6,129 nt of DNA from Sediminibacterium sp. (GCA_030832695.1 JAURIP010000098.1:1-6129); one strand, 5' to 3'; positions 1-6,054 are shown, counted from the stretch's first letter. Notes: generated from the sequence alone by a model not told the origin. Program-made: numbers and translations.

Positions 1-252
1 ACAGGCGCGCAATAATGCAAGCCCCGCCTCAGTTTGCTGTGCATTCATTTCATTAAATGTAATGCCTTTTCTTACGAATGGGACAAAATGAAAATTATAT
101 CGCTCTTCACTGTCAAAGGGGAATAAAGTGCCTGTTTTTTGTTCGGCACCTAATAAATCAATAAAGTTATTAGCTTTTTTTAATATATCCTGTGCGTTCC
201 CTATAAAAATAATTAAACAGATGTTTACAATTGTCAGAAATACTTTTTTCAT
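1..252 (-). CDS. DUF3500 family secreted protein, N-terminal fragment (cut by window edge)
   Basis: The 84 visible codons start at an ATG whose complement is at 250-252 and stay open to the left edge, so only the N-terminus is present. Residues 1-20 form a Sec signal peptide (MKK, a hydrophobic stretch, then GNA/Q). The mature part matches the start of DUF3500 proteins as I remember the family: a LLGAEQ...LFPF segment (about residues 34-46), an acidic-Arg-aromatic stretch SEERYNFHFVP (48-58), then RKGITFNEMN and a QQTEAGLALL helix (61-81). The molecular function of DUF3500 is unknown to me and no catalytic residue can be assigned from this fragment. The gene follows the sulfatase on the same strand after 59 nt, with no convincing terminator or promoter between them, so co-transcription is likely. 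The family call is from recognised motifs, not a search. Confidence 0.82.
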   Translation of the reverse strand, partial: MKKVFLTIVNICLIIFIGNAQDILKKANNFIDLLGAEQKTGTLFPFDSEERYNFHFVPFVRKGITFNEMNAQQTEAGLALLRAC

Positions 253-311
253 TTTAATTTATTTATGGATAATCTAGCGGTTAATATTAATCAATTTAAA
301 GCCGGCATGGC

Positions 312-1817
312 TTAATTATTTTTTTCTTTTATTTGCTTTAACAATAATTCCAAGGCTGCTACTTTTTCTGGATACTGGTTTGCCAAATTATTTTTTTCAC
401 CTATATCATCTTTCAAATTGTATAACTGTGGAATAGCTGCGTTACCAGTTTCAATATTGGTGGCACCTGACATGGCTTTCCCATTGGAAGGCGCTATGTA
501 TTTCCAGTCACCACTTACGATAGCTAAAGTTCCGGCATGTTCAATATAAGTGGTTCGCCCTTGGTTGGTTTTACCTAATAATGCGTTCATGTGATTTTCA
601 CTATCTATTGCATCACCATTGGGAATTTTAAATTTGAAATAACTCGCAAAGGACGCTAATAAATCTATTTGACTCACCAATGCAGGTGATACCTGATGTG
701 GTATGGTTCCTGGCCAACTTACAATAAACGGTACCCTATTCCCACCCTCAAAAATACTTGACTTCCCCCCGCGTAATGTGCCCAAAGGCGTATGGCCATT
801 TAATTCAGTGATAGAACCATCTATATATCCGTCATTTAATACTGGACCATTGTCGCTCGAAAAAATAATCATGGTATTTTTCTCAACGCCTAATGCTTTT
901 AGTTTACTTACAATTTCGCCAACAATCCAATCCAATTGTAAAATAGCATCCCCCCTAAAACCTAGACCACTCTTGCCTTTAAACATTGTCGCCGGCATTC
1001 TAGGTACATGGGGTTCTGTAGAAGAAAAATATAAAAAAAAGGGTTTGCTTTTATTGCCTTCCATAAATTGCTTCGCCTTTTCTAAAAAAGTAAATGAAAG
1101 TTCTTCATCCGACCACCTAGCCGTTTTACCGCCAGTCATATAACCAATACGACCAATATTATTTACAATGGTTTGGTCATGCCCTTGAATTGGATCAGTA
1201 TGCATTTTTAATAATTCAGGATGCTCTTTGCCTGTTGGATCATCCCCCAATTTTTCTTTATAACTTACTTTAATTGGATCGTTTAAATCTAATCCTACAA
1301 CATTGCCATTCTCAATAAAAACCGTAGGTACCCTATCTGCAGTTGCTGGAAAAATAAATGAAAAATTAAAACCCACTTCATTGGGTCCCGGTTTTATAGT
1401 TGCATTCCAATTTTTTTGAATTACCTCGCCTAATCCTAAATGCCATTTCCCAACAATGCCAGTTTGATAACCTGCCTTTTGAAAGACCATTGGTAATGTG
1501 GTTTTATTTGCTGGAATAATTAAGGCTGCATCTCCAGTTAATATTCCAGTCCCATCCTGACGCCAAGGATATCTTCCAGTCATCAATGCATAACGTGATG
1601 GGGTGCAGGTAGCAGAGGTAGTGTGGCCATTACTAAAAACAATGCCTTGATTAGCTAATTGATCAATGTTTGGGGTATGTAATTTCGTTGCCCCATTATA
1701 ACTCACATCCCCATAGCCTAAATCATCTGCATATATATAAATTACATTCGGTTTTTGCTGTGAAAAAGCAAGTTGGGATATAAGTAAAGTAATAAATATA
1801 AGTCCGATTTTTTTCAT
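312..1817 (-). CDS. Secreted S1-family (formylglycine-dependent) sulfatase
   Basis: This is a 501-residue arylsulfatase-like hydrolase that cleaves sulfate esters, of usual length for the family and apparently intact. Residues 1-19 are a Sec signal peptide (MKKIGLIFITLLISQLAFS, then QQKPN), so the enzyme should act in the periplasm or outside. Alkaline-phosphatase-superfamily motifs are in order: metal-binding Asp31-Asp32 in YADDLGYGD; the sulfatase signature CTPSR at 71-75, with Cys71 the residue converted to formylglycine and Arg75 its partner; GKWHLG at 123-128 (Lys124, His126); EPH at 268-270; SDNG at 321-324 (Asp322, Asn323 as metal ligands); and LRGGK at 348-352 (Lys352). All expected active-site positions are filled. 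A maturase (FGE or anSME type) must be encoded elsewhere. The substrate cannot be read from sequence; a glycan sulfate is the common case in Bacteroidota. The ATG at 1817 is chosen because the signal peptide begins there. No Shine-Dalgarno precedes it, as is normal for the phylum. DUF3500 follows downstream. Confidence 0.95.
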   Translation of the reverse strand: MKKIGLIFITLLISQLAFSQQKPNVIYIYADDLGYGDVSYNGATKLHTPNIDQLANQGIVFSNGHTTSATCTPSRYALMTGRYPWRQDGTGILTGDAALIIPANKTTLPMVFQKAGYQTGIVGKWHLGLGEVIQKNWNATIKPGPNEVGFNFSFIFPATADRVPTVFIENGNVVGLDLNDPIKVSYKEKLGDDPTGKEHPELLKMHTDPIQGHDQTIVNNIGRIGYMTGGKTARWSDEELSFTFLEKAKQFMEGNKSKPFFLYFSSTEPHVPRMPATMFKGKSGLGFRGDAILQLDWIVGEIVSKLKALGVEKNTMIIFSSDNGPVLNDGYIDGSITELNGHTPLGTLRGGKSSIFEGGNRVPFIVSWPGTIPHQVSPALVSQIDLLASFASYFKFKIPNGDAIDSENHMNALLGKTNQGRTTYIEHAGTLAIVSGDWKYIAPSNGKAMSGATNIETGNAAIPQLYNLKDDIGEKNNLANQYPEKVAALELLLKQIKEKNN

Positions 1818-1830
1818 AGTTGGATTGATT

Positions 1831-1855
1831 TATACTAATTGTTAGAATTAGTGTA
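1831..1855. repeat. 10-bp inverted repeat just upstream of the sulfatase start
   Basis: The arms TATACTAATT (1831-1840) and AATTAGTGTA (1846-1855) are complementary at 9 of 10 positions, with a 5-nt spacer. The inner seven pairs, ACTAATT/AATTAGT, are perfect. The element ends 13 nt before the sulfatase ATG. It could be a stem-loop in the 5' leader of the sulfatase mRNA or a regulator-binding dyad. No exact TAnnTTTG element was found for the minus strand in 1818-2057, so the transcription start is not placed. The arms are AT-rich, so chance is possible. Confidence 0.45.
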
Positions 1856-2002
1856 GCAATTGGATAGGGCGATTTTGGTAACTATTCTTTGCGTTATTAC
1901 TTTAGCGCGTTTAAATACATGAAATAAATTTAACGAAAATTGAGTAAGTATTGAAAAATGCAGTGATTTATAATGGCCCTATAGGATAGATGGATACATT
2001 TT

Positions 2003-2028
2003 TGTTCCCTTTTTTGTTTATTGGAACA
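2003..2028. promoter_or_regulatory. Candidate operator, copy 1: TGTTCC-N14-GGAACA inverted repeat
   Basis: TGTTCC (2003-2008) and GGAACA (2023-2028) are perfect inverted 6-mers about two helical turns apart. The spacer is T-rich. The dyad lies 65 nt upstream of the SnoaL-like ATG at 2094 and 42 nt upstream of the -7 element at 2071, a plausible position for an activator. It also lies in the divergent region shared with the sulfatase, 185 nt from that start. A near-identical arrangement occurs upstream of the AraC-type regulator gene at 3918-3942, and the right arms share the 9-mer TTGGAACAT. Binding by that regulator is inference. Confidence 0.45.
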
Positions 2029-2051
2029 TATTTAAATAGCATTCGTCTAAA

Positions 2052-2057
2052 AGGAGG
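2052..2057 (+). promoter_or_regulatory. Shine-Dalgarno-like AGGAGG upstream of the SnoaL-like gene
   Basis: A perfect AGGAGG within AAAAGGAGGG is seen at 2049-2058. It lies 36 nt before the ATG at 2094, too far to serve it, but only 6 nt before an in-frame TTG at 2064 that would add ten residues to the lipoprotein signal peptide. Most Bacteroidota genes do not use such sites. If the -7 element at 2071-2078 is the active promoter, the AGGAGG would not be in the mRNA at all. It may be chance. Confidence 0.3.
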
Positions 2058-2070
2058 GTGGGTTTGGCTG

Positions 2071-2078
2071 TATTTTTG
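2071..2078 (+). promoter_or_regulatory. Bacteroidota -7 promoter element (TATTTTTG) for the SnoaL-like gene
   Basis: TATTTTTG exactly matches the TAnnTTTG -7 consensus of the Bacteroidota primary sigma factor. It ends 15 nt before the ATG at 2094, which implies a leader of only about 10 nt. No TTG-type -33 element lies about 20 nt upstream (the region reads CTAAAAGGAG). If active, the promoter therefore probably needs an activator, and the dyad at 2003-2028 is a candidate binding site. Confidence 0.45.
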
Positions 2079-2093
2079 AAAAAAATATACAAT

Positions 2094-2579
2094 ATGAAAA
2101 AAGTAATCTTAGGGCTTCTTTTAACGGCTTCTCTTATTTCATGTAATAACGAAAGTGCAAAAAGAGAACAAATAGCTAATGACAATATTAAATTTTATGC
2201 CCATGTATGGGATGTGGCAATTGTTGAAGGAAGAGTCAATATTTTAGATACGGCTTACAGTCCAGATGTAGTTTTACACACCGTGCCTGAAGTTAAAGGT
2301 GCCGCGAATGCAAAAGCATATTATGAAAACTATGTGACTGGCTTTTCAGAAAGAGAATTTATCATTAAAGATATTTTTGCGTCAGGTAATAAACTAACAA
2401 AGTATTGGCAGTTTAAAGGAGTACATTCTGGTAACTTTTTCGGTATCCCAGCTACAGGTAAAAAAGTGGACGTAATTGGTTGTACAATTGCAACAATTGT
2501 GGATGGTAAAATTACAGAAGAAATAGATTTCCTTGATAACTTAGAATTTTTTAGACAGCTTGGATTAATGCCTCGCTAA
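2094..2579 (+). CDS. SnoaL-like / NTF2-fold (ester cyclase family) lipoprotein
   Basis: A 161-residue protein if started at the ATG at 2094. Residues 1-16 form a lipoprotein signal peptide (MKKVILGLLLTASLIS) with lipobox LISC at 14-17, so Cys17 should be lipidated and the protein anchored to a membrane facing the periplasm or cell surface. The mature part is one alpha+beta cone of the SnoaL/NTF2 type: a helix with KFYAHVWD (33-40), YSPDVVLHTVP (55-65), then the family-typical WQFKGVHSGNFFGIPATGKKV (105-125) and DGKITEEIDFLDNLEFFRQLG (137-157). This resembles the ester-cyclase SnoaL subfamily, whose best-known members act on polyketides, but many relatives have no known substrate. Asp145, Asp148 and His111 are candidate pocket residues by analogy only. 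The frame remains open upstream to a GTG at 2058 and a TTG at 2064; I prefer 2094 because it begins a standard signal peptide and follows the -7 element. It is transcribed away from the sulfatase and towards the AraC-type regulator. Confidence 0.85.
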   Translation: MKKVILGLLLTASLISCNNESAKREQIANDNIKFYAHVWDVAIVEGRVNILDTAYSPDVVLHTVPEVKGAANAKAYYENYVTGFSEREFIIKDIFASGNKLTKYWQFKGVHSGNFFGIPATGKKVDVIGCTIATIVDGKITEEIDFLDNLEFFRQLGLMPR

Positions 2580-2601
2580 ATTTAATACGACCATTATAAG
2601 T

Positions 2602-2633
2602 AAAGGCCATCTATCATTAGGTGGCCTTTTTTT
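2602..2633 (+). terminator. Intrinsic terminator of the SnoaL-like gene, possibly bidirectional
   Basis: AAAGGCCA (2602-2609) pairs perfectly with TGGCCTTT (2622-2629). The stem extends through a U-G, a C-G, a U-A and an A-U pair to a TCAT tetraloop (2614-2617), giving about 12 pairs. The stem base runs into seven T (2627-2633). It lies 22 nt after the SnoaL-like stop. On the minus strand the same hairpin follows directly on the stop of the AraC-type regulator, but the tail there (TTTACTTATAA) is weaker, so it may also stop that transcript less efficiently. Confidence 0.88.
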
Positions 2634-3825
2634 ATGATTCTTTTTCAGCAAGACCTTTGATATATGCCGAAGGCGTTACGCCTTTTCTTTCCTTGAATGC
2701 ATCAATAAATTTTGATCTTGATACAAAGCCTGCATTGATTGAAATGGCTTCAATAGTAATATCTTTTGCTTTGCCCTCGTCTATATTTTTACATACATAA
2801 TTAATACGCTGGTCATTTTTCCACTCACCAAATGTTTTGGAGAGCTCCTTATTAAAATAGTTGGATAAAACACGTTCTGATATTTTTAAATCAAAGGACA
2901 TTTGAGAAAGTGAAAACCCTTTTTTAATAAATGGAAGTGTTGCTAGATAAGGCTTTAGGGTGATATCTATATTTTCAAAATTTGCCGAAGGCGTAACTTT
3001 TTTTGCAATACTTGATTTTATATCTTCAATAATTCCTTCTGAATCATTTTCAATATTATAGGAAATATTACCATATAATACTTTGGGATTTAAGAATAGA
3101 ATGAAATTTTGTATTACAAATGCGCCCCCGCAAATTCTAAAAAAATATAATTCTGAAAATAAATCAGTTGATCTGATATTTAAAAATGTGAATTGATGGT
3201 ATAGCGTGGTCATATGACCTAGGCTATTAGAGGCAATTAATAACTGAATAAATATAAGTGTGTTAACCCACCTGCTGATAATAGTATGATTAGAGGGCAC
3301 CATCCCATATTTATTAATAATAATTTTTGTACGATTTCTGAAATAAAAGAAGGATAATAAAGCGTAAAGGATTAAATGTATTGATCTCGAGTATAAAATA
3401 AATTCAAAACTGACAAAGTAAAAATTAAGAGAATAATCCTCTGTCACTTTTACAATTTGATGTGCTATTTCAAATTTTTTATCAAAGGGTAAGCTTGTAT
3501 AAGGTAAGGTTGCAATTAATATTAAAAAGGCTGGAATAAAATGGAGCCAGTCCGTTTTTGTAAACCGTTTACTATCTGAAATGGTAGTTCTTACATAAAT
3601 AAATAGTAAGGGCCCTATGATATAGGATAAGGGTAAAAAGTGGACAAAAAAGATAGCCTCCCAAAATTGATTATTTGAAAAATGCAAGCCAAAATAAACC
3701 AGTACAATTAGATTACAACACAAGAAAAATAGGGCTAAAAATATATTGGACCTGTTTAAAGCACTTAGGTAGTATATTAAGATAAAGGATGTGAAAAATC
3801 CGAAGATCGGTGCCAAAATTTCCAT
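2632..3825 (-). CDS. Membrane-embedded AraC-family transcriptional regulator
   Basis: A 397-residue one-component regulator. The N-terminal 250 residues contain about seven hydrophobic segments (roughly 4-21, 28-47, 57-79, 95-110, 135-161, 185-208, 228-247). A linker (250-300) follows, then a C-terminal AraC/XylS-type domain of about 95 residues. Its first helix-turn-helix is around 304-325 (FSLSQMSFDLKISERVLSNY). The second is around 357-379, with the family-typical NAGFVSRSKFIDAFKERKGVTPSAY pattern (364-388). The membrane part presumably senses a signal in or across the inner membrane and the DNA-binding part stays at the membrane; the ligand is unknown. Such 7TM-AraC fusions are frequent in Bacteroidota. 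The gene converges on the SnoaL-like gene with 52 nt between stops. The ATG at 3825 starts the first membrane helix and has no Shine-Dalgarno. A dyad 92 nt upstream resembles one before the SnoaL-like gene, suggesting autoregulation. Confidence 0.92.
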   Translation of the reverse strand: MEILAPIFGFFTSFILIYYLSALNRSNIFLALFFLCCNLIVLVYFGLHFSNNQFWEAIFFVHFLPLSYIIGPLLFIYVRTTISDSKRFTKTDWLHFIPAFLILIATLPYTSLPFDKKFEIAHQIVKVTEDYSLNFYFVSFEFILYSRSIHLILYALLSFFYFRNRTKIIINKYGMVPSNHTIISRWVNTLIFIQLLIASNSLGHMTTLYHQFTFLNIRSTDLFSELYFFRICGGAFVIQNFILFLNPKVLYGNISYNIENDSEGIIEDIKSSIAKKVTPSANFENIDITLKPYLATLPFIKKGFSLSQMSFDLKISERVLSNYFNKELSKTFGEWKNDQRINYVCKNIDEGKAKDITIEAISINAGFVSRSKFIDAFKERKGVTPSAYIKGLAEKES

Positions 3826-3874
3826 AAATCAATGATTTATAATAGATTGAGTAAGGAAGATAAGGGAAAATACA

Positions 3875-3883
3875 CAAAATATA
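3875..3883 (-). promoter_or_regulatory. Weak -7-like element for the AraC-type regulator gene
   Basis: On the minus strand the sequence reads TATATTTTG, which is TAnnTTTG with one extra base between the halves. It lies 49 nt before the regulator ATG. No well-spaced TTG -33 element is seen. The hairpin that probably ends the phosphatase transcript and the dyad at 3918-3942 lie directly upstream. Because the match is imperfect in AT-rich DNA, this is only a candidate. Confidence 0.25.
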
Positions 3884-3890
3884 TAAATAA

Positions 3891-3918
3891 AGCCTAATTG
3901 ATGAATATCAAATAGGCT
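3891..3918 (-). terminator. Likely terminator of the TMEM220-phosphatase transcript
   Basis: AGCCTA (3891-3896) pairs with TAGGCT (3913-3918). Inside, after one A-A mismatch, TTGAT (3898-3902) pairs with ATCAA (3907-3911) around a GAAT loop. On the minus strand the hairpin is followed by TTTATTTATATATTTT, an interrupted U-rich tail. It lies 51 nt past the phosphatase stop, in the right orientation to end that transcript before the AraC-type regulator. The tail is imperfect, so read-through into the regulator is possible. Confidence 0.6.
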
Positions 3919-3942
3919 GTTCCATTTACCGTATTTGGAACA
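3918..3942. promoter_or_regulatory. Candidate operator, copy 2: TGTTCC-N13-GGAACA inverted repeat
   Basis: TGTTCCA (3918-3924) and TGGAACA (3936-3942) are perfect inverted 7-mers. The dyad lies 92 nt upstream of the AraC-type regulator start and just beyond the phosphatase terminator hairpin. The 6-mer arms and near-equal spacing (13 versus 14 nt) match the dyad at 2003-2028 upstream of the SnoaL-like gene. Two copies placed before a regulator and its neighbour suggest a shared operator. Identification of the binding protein is inference. Confidence 0.45.
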
Positions 3943-3969
3943 TTTGACTGCTGTATAGCTAATTGCTTA

Positions 3970-5472
3970 CTAAATAGAAAGGAACTGCTTTTGGTGTAAT
4001 ATATTTCCATCAACACTATAGTGCGTGAATTGGATATTTGGCACATTATTTAGTCTATTGGCTTGAATATTAAGAAAACCACCGACGATGTTTAAATATT
4101 CATGCTCCGGGTATATATCCTCCTTTTTCCAACCACCCGCATGTTCATCACTTGCAGGACCACAAGCAAATTCATAAGTGCCTGTTTTTAAGTGCTTTGA
4201 AACGTATTGCCAATGCCTATCGCCACAAACAACAAATGTGTTTTTATCGCCTTGGATAAATCCACGAATTTCATCCCCCTCAAATATAAAATTGGAGTTA
4301 GCGTGGTTATCCTTTTTTTGAGGTCGGTCTGGACCTATGATGGGCGTAGGAGAAATCAATATTTTAAATGTTGCATCCGATGATTTATAAGTTTCCTTAA
4401 ACCACGCCATTTGTTCTTTACCCCAAATTGTTTTATCAGGTCCATCTGGCATTTCATTGGGCATTCGGTAATCTCGACCATCAAATAACCAAATTTGTAC
4501 ATCCTTGCCCCACCTGAATGTTCGGTATGATTTTTCACTATGAGGCACTTGCTGTTTATACAATTCGGCACCTTGTTTAAATGTAAAGTCCCCCATGAAT
4601 TTAGTTTTAGTTGCAGCGTGACAATCATTCATCCAAGTATCATGATCATCCTTCATAAAGTAACAAGGAACATTTCGATAAAATGTAACATTATTTAGAA
4701 GGCTATTCATTTTTTGCCAATTCCATTTTGCTAGATCTAAATTTTTTGCAATTTGATCATGGTATAAAACGTCACCTGTATGTACTAAAAACTGTGGATT
4801 CATTTTTTGCATTTCCTTAAATATCTTAAATCCCCCATTCATTGGATCATCTTGGTGCGAATATTCATGACAAGTAGTGACCATAAAATTAATAGGGGCA
4901 GCTTGTTCATTTTTGGGTGCAGTACTAAAGCTGCCTTCCATAATTTTGATCCCTTTACTATTTGTTTTACCCAACACATTTATCTCATACTTGGTGTTCG
5001 CTTCGAGATGGTAAAGATTAAATTGTGTAGCAAAATCAGATTCAGTAGCTACTTGTATCCATTTAGTCGTTTGCCATTCCGTTGTTCCTATGGCGCGATA
5101 TTTTACACTTATTTGACCAGCAATTCCGGGCACTGCACCATCTAATGTTTGCAGGGTATGTCCATCAGGCATGACTACTTTAACATTTTTATCAGGCCTA
5201 CCCATTTTATATTTTTTATCAAAATAAGCTGTGTCATGCCACTCGTTCACTGCGTCATCCCAATACAGAATCGTTGGATGAATACCTGTATCTTTTACAC
5301 GTGATTCATTTACAGTAAGTCGCGCCCACACTATAGCTGATGTAGCAGTAATCTCGCCAATCTTTATACCGGTTGTAAAAAAGGGGGTGTCTAAAACTGA
5401 TAAATTTTTCATTGCAGGAAATGCTGCAATCATCCTCACTGAACTTTGTATGATAAACTTTCTTCTTTTCAT
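3970..5472 (-). CDS. PhoD-like metallophosphatase (alkaline phosphatase D family), Tat-exported
   Basis: A 500-residue phosphoesterase of full family length. The N-terminus KRRKFIIQSS fits a twin-arginine signal (RRxFI, residues 3-7) with a short weakly hydrophobic stretch after it, and Tat export is known for PhoD. Residues about 35-185 look like the beta-sandwich N-terminal domain of PhoD proteins (GITATSAIVWARL-like strand; SFSTAP at its end). The catalytic domain follows from about 193. Metal-ligand motifs in order are TTCHE with Cys201, HTGDVLYHD (231-239, Asp234), KDDHDTW (274-280, Asp275, His277), LFDGRDYR (329-336), and CGDRHWQY (416-423, Asp418, His420). B. subtilis PhoD uses an Fe-binding Cys and Ca ions at such sites. 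It should hydrolyse phosphate mono- or diesters in the periplasm; the substrate is unknown. It follows the TMEM220-like gene by 63 nt on the same strand. The ATG at 5472 directly precedes the Tat motif. Confidence 0.92.
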   Translation of the reverse strand: MKRRKFIIQSSVRMIAAFPAMKNLSVLDTPFFTTGIKIGEITATSAIVWARLTVNESRVKDTGIHPTILYWDDAVNEWHDTAYFDKKYKMGRPDKNVKVVMPDGHTLQTLDGAVPGIAGQISVKYRAIGTTEWQTTKWIQVATESDFATQFNLYHLEANTKYEINVLGKTNSKGIKIMEGSFSTAPKNEQAAPINFMVTTCHEYSHQDDPMNGGFKIFKEMQKMNPQFLVHTGDVLYHDQIAKNLDLAKWNWQKMNSLLNNVTFYRNVPCYFMKDDHDTWMNDCHAATKTKFMGDFTFKQGAELYKQQVPHSEKSYRTFRWGKDVQIWLFDGRDYRMPNEMPDGPDKTIWGKEQMAWFKETYKSSDATFKILISPTPIIGPDRPQKKDNHANSNFIFEGDEIRGFIQGDKNTFVVCGDRHWQYVSKHLKTGTYEFACGPASDEHAGGWKKEDIYPEHEYLNIVGGFLNIQANRLNNVPNIQFTHYSVDGNILHQKQFLSI

Positions 5473-5535
5473 AATTCTATAAAATGTGTGGCCATGTAAT
5501 TAGGATTTAATTTCTACTCCCACCGATTTTGTAAT

Positions 5536-5907
5536 CTATCTTGTTTTTGTAAATTTTTTATAATTGATAAATAAGACAATTAAAATAATGGCTAAACCAA
5601 AAAACTCCCTTGATTCCTCAATCCAAGGTTGCTCGGCTTTCATAGTAGCTGCGATATTTGCAGCATCATGAAAACGCATCCAATCAATCACCCCATTTTG
5701 ATCTAACAATTTATATACTGCATAAAGACTGTAAAATATAAATCCTCCGGTGTATGCATTTTTATAAAATTTTTCACGCGCAGCCAAAAAACAAAGTACT
5801 GCTGGGAAAAGATAAATAGGTACCCATAAATAAGGATCTGGGTCATTATATTGTACTACAGCAAATAATATAAAAATGAAAACAAACAATTGATTAAAGC
5901 GTATCAT
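5536..5907 (-). CDS. TMEM220-family small membrane protein
   Basis: A 123-residue integral membrane protein with four hydrophobic segments, at about 5-19, 27-42, 52-67 and 102-116. The first ends in the strongly typical VVQYNDPDPYLWVPIY motif (17-32). A second conserved-looking element, WIEESREFFGLAI (95-107), precedes the last helix. Both match the TMEM220 family (transmembrane protein 220) as I know it; its biochemical role is not established. The C-terminus (YKKFTKTR) is basic, which suggests it is cytoplasmic. The gene is upstream of the PhoD-like phosphatase with a 63-nt gap and no hairpin between them, so they are probably co-transcribed. The ATG at 5907 opens directly on the first membrane segment. 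No Shine-Dalgarno and no exact TAnnTTTG element was found upstream on the minus strand. Confidence 0.85.
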   Translation of the reverse strand: MIRFNQLFVFIFILFAVVQYNDPDPYLWVPIYLFPAVLCFLAAREKFYKNAYTGGFIFYSLYAVYKLLDQNGVIDWMRFHDAANIAATMKAEQPWIEESREFFGLAIILIVLFINYKKFTKTR

Positions 5908-6054
5908 ATAAAATATATTTTATGTAATGATTTTATTTAATGTAATGCCTAAGTTAATAAATCGTAAAAGTCAATAAAGGTAATTAATACAACCATTTTA
6001 ACAGCACCTATTTTACTTAAGCAATTTAGGACAATTTAGATGATTATAGATTGA

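Noticed and set aside
299..313. AAGCC/GGCTT hairpin at the sulfatase stop codon
   Set aside because: Only five pairs and no U-run on the minus strand (TAAATTGATT follows); too weak to call a terminator between the sulfatase and DUF3500.
703..1143. Plus-strand open frame of 146 codons inside the sulfatase gene
   Set aside because: It lies antisense to a sulfatase with all motifs intact, has no recognisable domain or signal, and is best explained as a shadow of that gene.
1978..1985. CCTATAGG 8-bp palindrome in the divergent region
   Set aside because: A single short palindrome without a second copy or a promoter relation; expected by chance.
2058..2093. GTG start at 2058 for the SnoaL-like gene
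   Set aside because: It overlaps the Shine-Dalgarno-like sequence with no spacer, so a ribosome could not use that pairing; ATG at 2094 gives a normal lipoprotein signal.
4356..4628. Minus-strand 90-codon frame within the phosphatase
   Set aside because: It overlaps the catalytic domain in another frame, and the main frame has every metal-ligand motif without a frameshift.
4807..5145. Plus-strand open frame of 112 codons inside the phosphatase gene
   Set aside because: Antisense to the PhoD-like gene, with a Cys/Phe/Ile-rich composition typical of reversed coding DNA and no promoter or family match.
5908..5947. 16-bp AT-only palindrome (ATAAAATATATTTTAT at 5908-5923) and a repeated ATGTAATG (5922-5929, 5940-5947) before the TMEM220 start
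   Set aside because: The low-complexity AT-rich composition makes both likely by chance; no promoter match supports a role.
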